Below are positions 18,848 through 26,335 of a stretch of 34,474 nucleotides of DNA, piece after piece. Location of the stretch: IMG/VR virus record IMGVR_UViG_3300044695_003172, positions 1 to 34,474 of that record; one strand, written 5' to 3'. Origin of the DNA: a virus. Below the pieces are notes generated by a model. It did not search any database and was not told the DNA's origin. It saw only the letters and a program-made list of their open reading frames with translations. Each line of letters begins with the position of its first letter. Positions within the stretch are counted from its first letter, which is position 1. Made by a program: the position numbers and the translations under genes.

Positions 18848-19801
18848 TTATGGCAAGTTATATGGAACTACCTGTGCAGGTTCCCAGACCCTATTTCCCT
18901 GTGCATCTCTAGAAAGAAACTTTACTGGCTGCTTTGGCAAAGCATTTAAATACTCTGTAAAAGTTTTAAATGTATTTTTTCCAACATAACGTGCTGAAGT
19001 TGCTACTGTAGAAGCAGAACTTCCAGATGTATCAGTTACAGACCCGTTATACTTTGTTACACTAATTTTTGAGATAGCAACCATGTCAAGGCCAGGACCT
19101 CGATTTGTTGCTGTTTCTCCTACAGCAGTACCTGCATCGACTACGCTAGTTAGTGCTCCGACACCAATAACTCCAGGTACGCATGATGGAAATCCAACAA
19201 TAAGATTAGACCCATCATTTCCAGTAGCAACAAATGTAGGAACGTTCTTTGCATTTAGTTGTGATACTTGTTCTGCAAATGGATTTAAGATTGATGCATC
19301 TCTGCATCCAATATGCAATGACTGAGCCCTGGTATTTAGGTCTGTATGAATACCTGACATACTAATTGACACAGCATCAATGCTATACTTTGCTGCGTTA
19401 TCGTTTACCCACTTAACGGCATTAAATATTGTCTGACCATTGCTAGGTGTTAATGAATCTCCCAAAGCGCTTACATTAAAAACTCTTAAGAAAACAATCT
19501 TAATGTTTGGGTCGGTAACAAGTGCAGCCTTAACCATAGTATCTCCGTGAAATGTTCCAGAGTTTATGTTTTTTGGCCATGGGGCAGATGCTGCTCCCTT
19601 GCCTTCCATAAAAAAACCACCGTTAGGGCATGACATGTTTCTTACTGTTGTAAAACAAACTTCGTGAATAATTGATGGGAAGTTGTTTGAATTAATTGCT
19701 GTGTCAATAATTGCTAAAACCTTTTGATCTTGTGCCTGTGCTGGTGCAATTGCTGTAAATGCAAGTGCGATTGTTAGTAGTGATAGTAGTACCTTCTTCA
19801 T
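18848..19801 (-). CDS. Secreted subtilisin-like serine protease (S8 family)
   Basis: Starts with a clear Sec signal peptide (MKKVLLSLLTIALAFTAIAP, cleaved near AQA-Q at 23-24). The catalytic Asp33 is in LAIIDTAI, His85 in GTFHGDTMV, the oxyanion Asn195 in ATGNDG, and Ser262 in SGSSAST. Each departs a little from the consensus (HGD for HGT, GSSAS for GTSxA). No long propeptide is seen between signal and domain. At 317 aa the single domain is complete. It has an AAGGAGA ribosome site. An exported protease in a phage could act on the host surface or on competing phages; this is inference. Confidence 0.85.
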   Translation of the reverse strand: MKKVLLSLLTIALAFTAIAPAQAQDQKVLAIIDTAINSNNFPSIIHEVCFTTVRNMSCPNGGFFMEGKGAASAPWPKNINSGTFHGDTMVKAALVTDPNIKIVFLRVFNVSALGDSLTPSNGQTIFNAVKWVNDNAAKYSIDAVSISMSGIHTDLNTRAQSLHIGCRDASILNPFAEQVSQLNAKNVPTFVATGNDGSNLIVGFPSCVPGVIGVGALTSVVDAGTAVGETATNRGPGLDMVAISKISVTKYNGSVTDTSGSSASTVATSARYVGKNTFKTFTEYLNALPKQPVKFLSRDAQGNRVWEPAQVVPYNLP

Positions 19802-19827
19802 TTTGTTCTCCTTGTTTTGTTTGTTTG

Positions 19828-20046
19828 TTATTGTTTGATTTTTAAAACTACTTGGCATGGGTCTCCGCCTTCTTCCCACTCTGCTGCTTCTTCATCTGTC
19901 ATGTAGGGATCTCCTTCATGAGTGTTACAGAACGGCTCTGTTACCCATCCCCGCTCAATGCCGTTTTCAAGCCAGATCTCAAACTCATCAAAGTCTGACT
20001 CTATGTTCTGAATGTCCTTTAGGATTTCTTCAAATTCTTCGTTCAT
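19828..20046 (-). CDS. Unknown acidic protein, 72 aa
   Basis: Strongly acidic. Contains DEFEIWLENGIERGWVTEPF, then CNTHEGDPYMTDEEAAEWEE and GGDPC. The W-V-T-x-P-F-C-x-x-H-x-G-D-P stretch looks familiar from other actinophage/actinobacterial unknowns. Two Cys and one His could bind metal. No function known. Its promoter is the best on the minus strand, with a leaderless start. Confidence 0.65.
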   Translation of the reverse strand: MNEEFEEILKDIQNIESDFDEFEIWLENGIERGWVTEPFCNTHEGDPYMTDEEAAEWEEGGDPCQVVLKIKQ

Positions 20047-20052
20047 ACTATA

Positions 20053-20081
20053 AGTATACCCTTAAGCGCTTATGATGTCAA
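20053..20081 (-). promoter_or_regulatory. Consensus sigma70-type promoter, leaderless
   Basis: On the minus strand TTGACA, a 17-base spacer, TATACT, then six bases and the ATG at 20046. The same architecture as the promoter at 5073. It overlaps the end of the Ntn hydrolase gene. Confidence 0.8.
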
Positions 20082-20586
20082 CTGGACCCATGCATGATGG
20101 GTTAAATTTAATTGCTGCAGATACTGCTTGTTGTACTCTGTTCCTTGCATTTTTTTGTTTATCTGTTGCATACATAACTCCATATGCATATTCTGATCCA
20201 GAGCCAATAGAAATATATGGCAACGAGTATTTAGACAAAGACATATCGCCAGAACTGTGCTCGTAGATTTCTCCACGAATGCCAATAATTAAACTTAGTT
20301 CACCATCTTTAGATGTGTCAATCCAGAACTCGTTATAAAATTCACGAAGTTCTTTAATAAACTTTGTATGCATATACTTATCTGTGTCTTTAATGTTAGG
20401 TGCTGATGGTCTAAAGTTGTGTCTAATTCTGTCCCCGTCCATTGAGCCAGCATATCCAATTAAGTAAGGTCCTACCTTCCAAACCTTTGGTGATTCAAGT
20501 GCAAGAATAACTCCGTCATCTGATGCTCCACGATCTCCAGCCATATAAACTTTTTCTTCATGGCGTAAAGCAACAATACATGTCAT
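20062..20586 (-). CDS. Proteasome/HslV-like Ntn hydrolase
   Basis: A self-processing N-terminal nucleophile protease fold. After Met removal the first residue is Thr, in TCIVALR. Asp17 (AGDRGASDD) and Lys33 (ESPKVWKVG), mature numbering, complete the Thr1-Asp17-Lys33 triad of proteasome beta and HslV subunits. The core GSGSEYAYGVMYAT and a C-terminal helix follow the family. At 174 aa it matches HslV. No ATPase partner (HslU or Mpa/ARC type) is in the window, so it may act alone or with a host unfoldase. It has its own promoter and a GGAGAGG ribosome site. Confidence 0.85.
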   Translation of the reverse strand: MTCIVALRHEEKVYMAGDRGASDDGVILALESPKVWKVGPYLIGYAGSMDGDRIRHNFRPSAPNIKDTDKYMHTKFIKELREFYNEFWIDTSKDGELSLIIGIRGEIYEHSSGDMSLSKYSLPYISIGSGSEYAYGVMYATDKQKNARNRVQQAVSAAIKFNPSCMGPVDIISA

Positions 20587-20592
20587 GACAAA

Positions 20593-20641
20593 GCCCTCTC
20601 CAGATAGGTGATACTCAAGTATACCATTACCCAGAGAGGGC
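20593..20641 (-). promoter_or_regulatory. Inverted repeat that can mask the Ntn hydrolase ribosome site
   Basis: GCCCTCTC (20593-20600) and GAGAGGGC (20634-20641). On the minus strand the ribosome site GGAGAGG is in the downstream arm, and the upstream arm lies within the promoter spacer. Read-through RNA would hide the site, whereas RNA from the local promoter lacks the first arm and leaves it free. An inner hairpin (GGTATACT/AGTATCACC) adds stability. Confidence 0.5.
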
Positions 20642-20647
20642 TGTCAA
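20618..20647 (-). promoter_or_regulatory. Sigma70-type promoter of the Ntn hydrolase
   Basis: On the minus strand TTGACA, an 18-base spacer ending in TGG, and TATACT. The transcript should start near 20611, leaving a 25-base leader with the ribosome site. Confidence 0.75.
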
Positions 20648-20663
20648 CTATAACCTACAATGA

Positions 20664-20951
20664 CTAATTAGCCTTTTTATCTACAGTCTTAAATGCATCA
20701 TTTATTTCTGCGATTGTAAGTTTGCCATCGTCCAAAAAAGCCCTTGCCAGTCTTTCGATGACTGTTGCTACGCCTAACAAACCTGCAAGCATAACTGCCT
20801 GGACTGTATCAATTCCTACTACTGCTCCAGCACCAAGTACTGATAGACCAGAAGCAGCGAACACTGCTACGATACGCATCAAAACATTTGTCAAAGCCTT
20901 TTGTGGGTGCTCTTTCTTAGGAGCCTCTACTGCCTTTTTTCTTGTCGCCAT
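20664..20951 (-). CDS. Membrane protein, holin-like, 95 aa
   Basis: A charged start (MATRKKAVEAPKKEHPQK) precedes two hydrophobic stretches (about 24-42 and 50-62), and the end is helical and charged. The arrangement fits a small holin or phage membrane protein. No family was assigned with certainty. AAAGGAGG lies just before the ATG. Next to another membrane gene, so both could belong to a lysis or envelope unit. Confidence 0.6.
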   Translation of the reverse strand: MATRKKAVEAPKKEHPQKALTNVLMRIVAVFAASGLSVLGAGAVVGIDTVQAVMLAGLLGVATVIERLARAFLDDGKLTIAEINDAFKTVDKKAN

Positions 20952-20952
20952 T

Positions 20953-21159
20953 TTAGTCCTCCTTTCTTAGTGGGATTGTGATTAGCCAGATTACTGTTGT
21001 TGCAAGCACTGCAATACCAACAATATCTCTTGCTGATCCCGTCAAAGTTAGCCATGCTATGAAGAAGCCAAGGAGTGTAAAGGCTTGTGCGATTATCTCC
21101 ACCCCTGCATCTTTTAGCCATGTGAAGAATCCCTTCACAACCTTTTTGATTATTTTCAT
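20953..21159 (-). CDS. Small membrane protein, 68 aa
   Basis: A basic amphipathic start (MKIIKKVVKGFFTWLKDAG), then two hydrophobic segments (about 23-38 and 46-62), ending LRKED. No family was recognised. AGGAGG lies before the ATG. It follows the PA14-like protein gene with only one base between and precedes the holin-like gene. Confidence 0.6.
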   Translation of the reverse strand: MKIIKKVVKGFFTWLKDAGVEIIAQAFTLLGFFIAWLTLTGSARDIVGIAVLATTVIWLITIPLRKED

Positions 21160-21160
21160 A

Positions 21161-23266
21161 CTACCTCCTCATCCCAATCATTACGTTTGCAATCTGTGAA
21201 ACAATGATTACTGGGATAATGACTTCTTGGGCCTTTTCTCTCTGATCATCTGTCATGTCCATACCCAACTCAGAGAAATTGGATAGGAGTTCTAATGGAT
21301 CCACTGCGAATATTGCTCCAAGTGGGTCTGCCAAAAATGCTTCTGTTTGTACTTCTGTTACTGCATCTGCTAATGTAAATGGCATTGGGGTTTCTCCCGC
21401 ATCCCCTGCTCTTTCTGCAAACTCAACAAATGCTGAGGCAAGTGCTGGGTTCTCTTTCATCTGCTCAGCAATCTGTGCAACCTCTGATGCCTTGATGCCA
21501 AGGTCTCCAGCAATCTCTGCCTTTGCTTCTTGTGTCAAAGACTTTAGGGTTTGGCTAACTGCTGCTACTTGCTCTGCAGAAAGTTTAACTAATTTATTAT
21601 CCTTGCTTGTAAGGTTAGCAATAACTCCAGATAGATCTTCTGCTGTTCCTGTACCTTTTTCAGGAATAAGTGCAGCCAACTCTTCATCTTCTATTTCAGG
21701 ATTGGTTGTTGGTTCTGGTTCAGGGGTTGGTTCTTCTGTAGGTTCTGGAGTTGGTTCTTCTGTTGGGTCTACGACTGGCTCATCTGTTGGTTCTGGATCT
21801 GGGGTAGGCTCATCTGTTGGCTCTGGCTTAGGCTCGTCTGTAGGCTCGTCTGTAGGCTCTGGAGAAGGCTCTGGTGTAGGTTCTTCAGTAGGCTCCTCTG
21901 TTGGCTCTGTTGATGGTTCTGGAGAAGGTTCTGGGGTAGGCTCTACTGTAACCTCTGGTGTAGGTGTTGGCTGTGGTTGATTTGCAAGGGCAGTAGCAAT
22001 AGCAGCATTAATTCTTTGCTTTTCCTCAAAATCCCATTGAGCCTCATACTCTTCTTCAGCAGCAGTAATTGCATTATTCATATTTTCAATTGCATTGTTG
22101 TAGTCTTCAATAGCACTATCTTTTGCTGCTAATGTTAAAGCAGTATTTAGTTGAGCAATCTCGTATGCAGTTTCTGCAGCATCTTTTTCATCCTGTGCTA
22201 ATTCTAAATCATTCTGTAAATTATTTAATGTTGCAGAGCCTTGTGTATGTGCAAGTGATCTACTATTGTATTCTTGTTGCGCTGCATTTCTTGTTGCAAG
22301 TGCTTCGTTATAATCATTTATCTGCTCTTGAGTTGCCCCTGGACCAGAAGAAAATGTTCCAAGATTACAACTAAATCCTACTCCCCAACCACCAGTATAG
22401 TCACAACCTGCTCCAGTCCATCCTCCAGGTATTGCCCATCCAAGATGATAAGACCCTGGGCCTCCACCGTTGTACCACCAAATTTCTACATCAAATGTCT
22501 TATCTGTTGTAACATCATAGACTGGTGAATAGTTGCTCCATCGTGCCCCCTGCTCTACCCAGTTGTTAACTGCAAGTTGTCCGTCTATGTACATTCTAAA
22601 ACCATCGTCTGTATTGCCTGCAAAATATGTTGATGTCCAGTGATCTGGAACTGTGATCTGTCCAGTAAATTTAACTATAAAGTTTTCATATCTATTACCG
22701 CAAACTGGGAGTTGCATAGAGTTTGAATTCCAAGTACCAGAACAGATAACTCCACTTGGTACTGCTATACCAGGAAATACTCTTGCCAGGTGATAAACAG
22801 TATACGACAAACCTTGTCCTCCAGCAGACTGCATATTGGATTGGGCTGTTTGAAGATTAATGTTGGCTATATTAAGTGCTTCTTGGGCAGAGTTCTTTTC
22901 ATTAAGCGCTATTGCTACTGTGGCTGTTTGACCATCCACTGCATCCTGTGATGTTGATACATTGAATGTTTTTTCATCAAGTGTGGCTAGAGCGTTGGCC
23001 TCTGTCTCTACTGCTTCATCGTATTCTTCTTCTGCTGATATTTTATTATCCCTGGAATTTACAGCAGCCTCATATTTGTCTTGTGCCACACCAATAAGCG
23101 ATACCAACTCAGCACTATCAGTAAGGTCTGATACCTTCTCATTGAGTGCCTCTATCCTTTGGGCACCTATTGATATAGGGTCGTCAGAATGAGCCTCTGT
23201 GGGGGCTATTAGAAGCCATCCAAAGGCTAATAGTGTGGCTGTCGCTATGCGTAGTAATTGCTTTAT
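21161..23266 (-). CDS. Large secreted PA14-like protein, apparent ATA start
   Basis: In order: a signal peptide (KQLLRIATATLLAFGWLLIA, then PTEAHSDD); a coiled-coil region rich in Ala, Glu and Asn; a PA14-like carbohydrate-binding beta sandwich around residues 190-290 (NTDDGFRMYIDGQLAVNNWV); a second coiled coil; a Pro-Glu-Thr linker of about 95 residues; a helical C-terminal domain; and a hydrophobic end (VIIPVIIVSQIANVMIG). The frame is open upstream to a TAA, and it has no ATG, GTG or TTG before 23107. ATA at 23264-23266, with GGGGGAAGG upstream, is the only start that gives an intact signal peptide; a TTG at 23107 would remove it. A cell-surface or virion-tip adhesin is the likely role. 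Confidence 0.7.
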   Translation of the reverse strand: MKQLLRIATATLLAFGWLLIAPTEAHSDDPISIGAQRIEALNEKVSDLTDSAELVSLIGVAQDKYEAAVNSRDNKISAEEEYDEAVETEANALATLDEKTFNVSTSQDAVDGQTATVAIALNEKNSAQEALNIANINLQTAQSNMQSAGGQGLSYTVYHLARVFPGIAVPSGVICSGTWNSNSMQLPVCGNRYENFIVKFTGQITVPDHWTSTYFAGNTDDGFRMYIDGQLAVNNWVEQGARWSNYSPVYDVTTDKTFDVEIWWYNGGGPGSYHLGWAIPGGWTGAGCDYTGGWGVGFSCNLGTFSSGPGATQEQINDYNEALATRNAAQQEYNSRSLAHTQGSATLNNLQNDLELAQDEKDAAETAYEIAQLNTALTLAAKDSAIEDYNNAIENMNNAITAAEEEYEAQWDFEEKQRINAAIATALANQPQPTPTPEVTVEPTPEPSPEPSTEPTEEPTEEPTPEPSPEPTDEPTDEPKPEPTDEPTPDPEPTDEPVVDPTEEPTPEPTEEPTPEPEPTTNPEIEDEELAALIPEKGTGTAEDLSGVIANLTSKDNKLVKLSAEQVAAVSQTLKSLTQEAKAEIAGDLGIKASEVAQIAEQMKENPALASAFVEFAERAGDAGETPMPFTLADAVTEVQTEAFLADPLGAIFAVDPLELLSNFSELGMDMTDDQREKAQEVIIPVIIVSQIANVMIGMRR
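21690..21970 (-). repeat. Pro-Glu-Thr repeat coding region
   Basis: Tandem short repeats encoding variants of EPTPEPSPEPTDEP in the PA14-like protein. The opposite strand is open as a Gly-Ser-Val repeat, a shadow. Such linkers span cell wall or extend surface domains. Confidence 0.75.
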
Positions 23267-23304
23267 TTGCCTTCCCCCTTGCAGACCTGATGTCTGATAG
23301 GATG

Positions 23305-23313
23305 ATTATACCA
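23305..23313 (-). promoter_or_regulatory. Extended -10 promoter of the PA14-like protein gene
   Basis: On the minus strand TGGTATAAT, predicted start near 23298. The leader of about 32 bases contains the purine-rich ribosome site GGGGGAAGG and no ATG or GTG in frame. Confidence 0.6.
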
Positions 23314-23324
23314 TTTTATTGCAC

Positions 23325-23354
23325 AAAAAAGGGGCTACCGTAATTGGTAACCCC
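23325..23354 (-). terminator. Rho-independent terminator after the Ala-rich surface protein
   Basis: On the minus strand GGGGTTACC pairs with GGTAGCCCC (nine pairs, one wobble; 23354-23346 with 23339-23331), six-base loop, followed by six T. Confidence 0.9.
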
Positions 23355-23370
23355 TTTAATGTTGGACTAA

Positions 23371-24531
23371 TTACTTAACTAAAGCAACTCGTGCTCGTGG
23401 ATTCTTTGAATTCCATTGGCGAGCCAACTTGTTGAAAGCATCCTTAAGTGACTTAATTGCTGCAGCATTATCTGCAGTCAACTTAGCAATCTGTGCATCC
23501 TTAGCAAGAAGAGCAGCATCTGATGCTACCTTAGCAGCAGCAGCCTTATCTACCTCTACCTTAACTGCTGCAGCAAGTGCTGCATCTGCAGCAACCTTTG
23601 CATCAGCAAGAGCCTTGTCTGAAGCAGCCTTAGCAGCAACTGCATCTGCAGCAGCCTTAGCAACTGCAGCATCTGCTACAGCCTTTGCAGCAAGTGCTGC
23701 ATCCTTAGCAGCCTTCTCAGCAGCAAGTTCTGATACTAGATCACGAACTGCAATCTCTGCGAATGGTGCAAGTGTTGGAGCAGTCAAGCCTACTACCGCT
23801 GCTGAAACAGCATCAGATGATGTTGTTGGTGCAAATGTAATAAGTGAACGTGATCCTGTTGTTGGAAGAGTTGCCTTGAAGGTCGCTGTTCCAAAATCTG
23901 TTAGTGTAGCACCAGTTGTTACTGTTGCTGTGTCTAGTACTGCTGTTGCAGCAAAGACTGTTGCTGTAATTGACTTACCAGATACTCTGTTACCAAATGC
24001 ATCTGTTGCAGTTACAACGATATCCTGCTTTGTTCCTGCTGCTCCTGCTGCAGGTGCTGCAACTGTTAGGTTGTTAATCTTTCCAGCGGTTCCCTGTACA
24101 TAGTATGTAAGAGTTGTTCCACCATTGTTGATTACAACTGTACCGATTGCTGTTGTCTTTGTGTAAACAAAGAATGTTGCAGTTGTTCCAGTTCCTGTTG
24201 CAATTGTCAAAGATGATGATCCTGACGATGCTCCTACTGGTGCTGCTGATGTGTGTAGTGCAGATACGATTGTTGCGTTAGTTGCGCTTGCAGTTACTGA
24301 TGTTCCTGCTGCAACTGTTGCTACAAAACGTAGTGCATCTGTTGCATCAATTGTGTTGTCTTCTGGGACTGGCAATGCAGCAGGTGTAGCGATTACACCG
24401 TTAGTGGTGTTTGCTGTACCGTTTAGGGTTACTGCTACTGTCATTACTGTAGCATTTGCAGGTGCTACGGCGACCATGCCCAAAGTCATGGCTGCAACCA
24501 CGGCTAGTGCGATCTTCTTGAATGAATTCAT
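23371..24531 (-). CDS. Secreted Ig-like, Ala-rich coiled-coil surface protein
   Basis: Signal peptide at 1-27 (FKKIALAVVAAMTLGMVA, cleaved after ANA). Residues about 28-255 are Thr/Ala/Val-rich beta strands, including a bacterial Ig-like (Big_1 type) module (VVTATDAFGNRVSGKSIT). Residues about 268-365 are an almost pure Ala/Lys/Asp helix, and the end has KLARQWNSKNPRARVALVK. The composition and codon choice (GC-richer, Ala GCA-heavy) differ from neighbours. The layout resembles surface proteins of actinobacteria, so host origin is likely. AAGGAGA ribosome site. It has its own terminator. Confidence 0.75.
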   Translation of the reverse strand: MNSFKKIALAVVAAMTLGMVAVAPANATVMTVAVTLNGTANTTNGVIATPAALPVPEDNTIDATDALRFVATVAAGTSVTASATNATIVSALHTSAAPVGASSGSSSLTIATGTGTTATFFVYTKTTAIGTVVINNGGTTLTYYVQGTAGKINNLTVAAPAAGAAGTKQDIVVTATDAFGNRVSGKSITATVFAATAVLDTATVTTGATLTDFGTATFKATLPTTGSRSLITFAPTTSSDAVSAAVVGLTAPTLAPFAEIAVRDLVSELAAEKAAKDAALAAKAVADAAVAKAAADAVAAKAASDKALADAKVAADAALAAAVKVEVDKAAAAKVASDAALLAKDAQIAKLTADNAAAIKSLKDAFNKLARQWNSKNPRARVALVK

Positions 24532-24547
24532 TCGTTATTCTCCTTGT

Positions 24548-26335
24548 TTATAGTGTTTTTAGTCTGTCCAAATAGTCTTTTATCTCTTCTATTTGGCTAG
24601 GTTTATATTGTATCACATTGCGACTTTCCAAGTCAAATTGCTCTTCTGGAGTCTTTGGTCTATCTCTAAAAGTATGGACCTCTACTTCAGTGTCTATATT
24701 TTTTGGGGTATGTGATATCGCCCCAAATATTGCTCCACACACAGCATCAGCCAAGTCCTTTGACTTTTTGCGGGGGTGGTCAACTCTATCATTTTTCATA
24801 ATCTTTAACTGTGTCAGTTCATCAAATAATAAATCAATTGCAGGCATAGCAAGTCTTTCCTCATATACAAGCATAGCCATATCCTCGTAATGTTTTTTAG
24901 CAACAGAAACAGTATCAGTTTTCATTCCAACCTGCTTTAATTCATTCTGAATATCAAATGATTGCCAACGGTCAAAGGAAACCATGCCAATATCAAAACC
25001 TAATCTTCTAAGGTTTTGAATCCATTGCTTAACTTCTGACAGATTGACTGGGCCTTCTACCTTTGGTTCCCACCATGCTACTGCATCTACTACGACTATT
25101 GGTGCTACCTGTTCGTAATTATTAATTACCTGTATGTTTACCCATTTTTCTACATGTGCAATTGCTACCGCACACTTGTCATGCTTTTGTGCAAGGTCAG
25201 CATGAACATAGTATTTCTTTGTTGGATCTGGTTTAAACGATTCATCAAATCTTTTAAATGTATCCACAGGGTTTCTTAATGTCATGCAGGCTCTTACCTT
25301 GTCTGCCTGTTTAAAAAATGCATCAGAAGCAAAAGTTGGAACACATGCAAAGCGCATCATTGCATCACCAAGATCAGTCATGAATGCAATCATGAAGTCG
25401 TCAATCTTTCGTGTAGGGTTTACTTCCCATGTAGGTCTCTTTAGTGCAAATACTCCAGGATATTTATATGATGTGATCTGATCTTCATCCCACGAAATTT
25501 CAAATGTATTGTCTGGGCTGTCATCTGGAAGCAATGGATTAATTGTAAACTTATGTGTTCTTTCTATGACTTCTTTTTCAGCAACAACATCGTCATATCT
25601 TTCTGAAATAAAGTCGCCTGGATATCTTGGGAACGAAAGCAAAACAACCTTTCCAAGGTCTGGGAATCGAGAGTCTACTGATCCACGGAAAGCCTTATAA
25701 ATATTATCAGCAGTCTTTCCTTGTTCATTACCAGTTCCAACTTCAGATGCAAAACCAGAAATCTCATCAAGAACTGCAAGCAGAAGGTTTAGTCCCTCAT
25801 GTGATTCACGCTCTGAGTGACCAGAGTAAACGGTAATAGATTTATCAAACTCAATTGAGTCAGCCTTTGCATAATACTTACCAGCAAACCATGGTGATCT
25901 TTCGATCTTTGATTTAAAACCTTTAAAGAAAACATTCTTTGCTTGTTGTGCGTTAATAGCCACATTGATTAGGTCAATAGCATCTCCAGAGGGCTTACCA
26001 AAATATTTTGCTGGGTCTTTTAAGCATAGTAATTTATATACAATGTATGAGCAGGCTACAGTTGATGTAAAGTCTTTTCCAGATCCCTTGCCAAGTTGCA
26101 GGATAATTTCATTTTTTGTATACTTGTCGTAGTATCTGGATCCCTTTTCTTCACCCATTATGTTTATCAAATCTTCTTTACGATAAATTTGACTCATTGC
26201 TTCAACAATATCATATTGAATGTCAGACAGTGGTGGTTGACCAAGGTATGCTTCACCCTCGACGAATGTTCTTGCATCTACTGGCATCTCATTAAAATGA
26301 TTATCTCTAAGTGCCTCTAAAAACTCATCATACAT
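24548..26335 (-). CDS. Terminase large subunit
   Basis: The ATP-driven DNA packaging motor with nuclease. Walker A is LGKGSGKD at 81-88, Walker B LLLAVLDE with Asp190-Glu191. The nuclease RNaseH-fold has Asp380 (YVHADLAQKHDK) and a late Asp pair in DLADAVCGA near 545. At 595 aa the length is typical. TAATG overlap with a 2OG oxygenase that lies between it and the small-subunit candidate, an unusual insertion in the packaging operon. Confidence 0.92.
   Translation of the reverse strand: MYDEFLEALRDNHFNEMPVDARTFVEGEAYLGQPPLSDIQYDIVEAMSQIYRKEDLINIMGEEKGSRYYDKYTKNEIILQLGKGSGKDFTSTVACSYIVYKLLCLKDPAKYFGKPSGDAIDLINVAINAQQAKNVFFKGFKSKIERSPWFAGKYYAKADSIEFDKSITVYSGHSERESHEGLNLLLAVLDEISGFASEVGTGNEQGKTADNIYKAFRGSVDSRFPDLGKVVLLSFPRYPGDFISERYDDVVAEKEVIERTHKFTINPLLPDDSPDNTFEISWDEDQITSYKYPGVFALKRPTWEVNPTRKIDDFMIAFMTDLGDAMMRFACVPTFASDAFFKQADKVRACMTLRNPVDTFKRFDESFKPDPTKKYYVHADLAQKHDKCAVAIAHVEKWVNIQVINNYEQVAPIVVVDAVAWWEPKVEGPVNLSEVKQWIQNLRRLGFDIGMVSFDRWQSFDIQNELKQVGMKTDTVSVAKKHYEDMAMLVYEERLAMPAIDLLFDELTQLKIMKNDRVDHPRKKSKDLADAVCGAIFGAISHTPKNIDTEVEVHTFRDRPKTPEEQFDLESRNVIQYKPSQIEEIKDYLDRLKTL

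Noticed and set aside
21255-21980. Long rightward frame rich in Gly, Ser and Val (repeats of GSGVGSSVGS)
   Set aside because: It is the mirror of the Pro-Glu-Thr repeat in the leftward PA14-like gene; no start context, and opposite to all neighbours.
23429-24103. Long rightward Ala/Ser-rich frame
   Set aside because: Antisense shadow of the Ala-rich coiled coil gene, which has a signal peptide, ribosome site and terminator.
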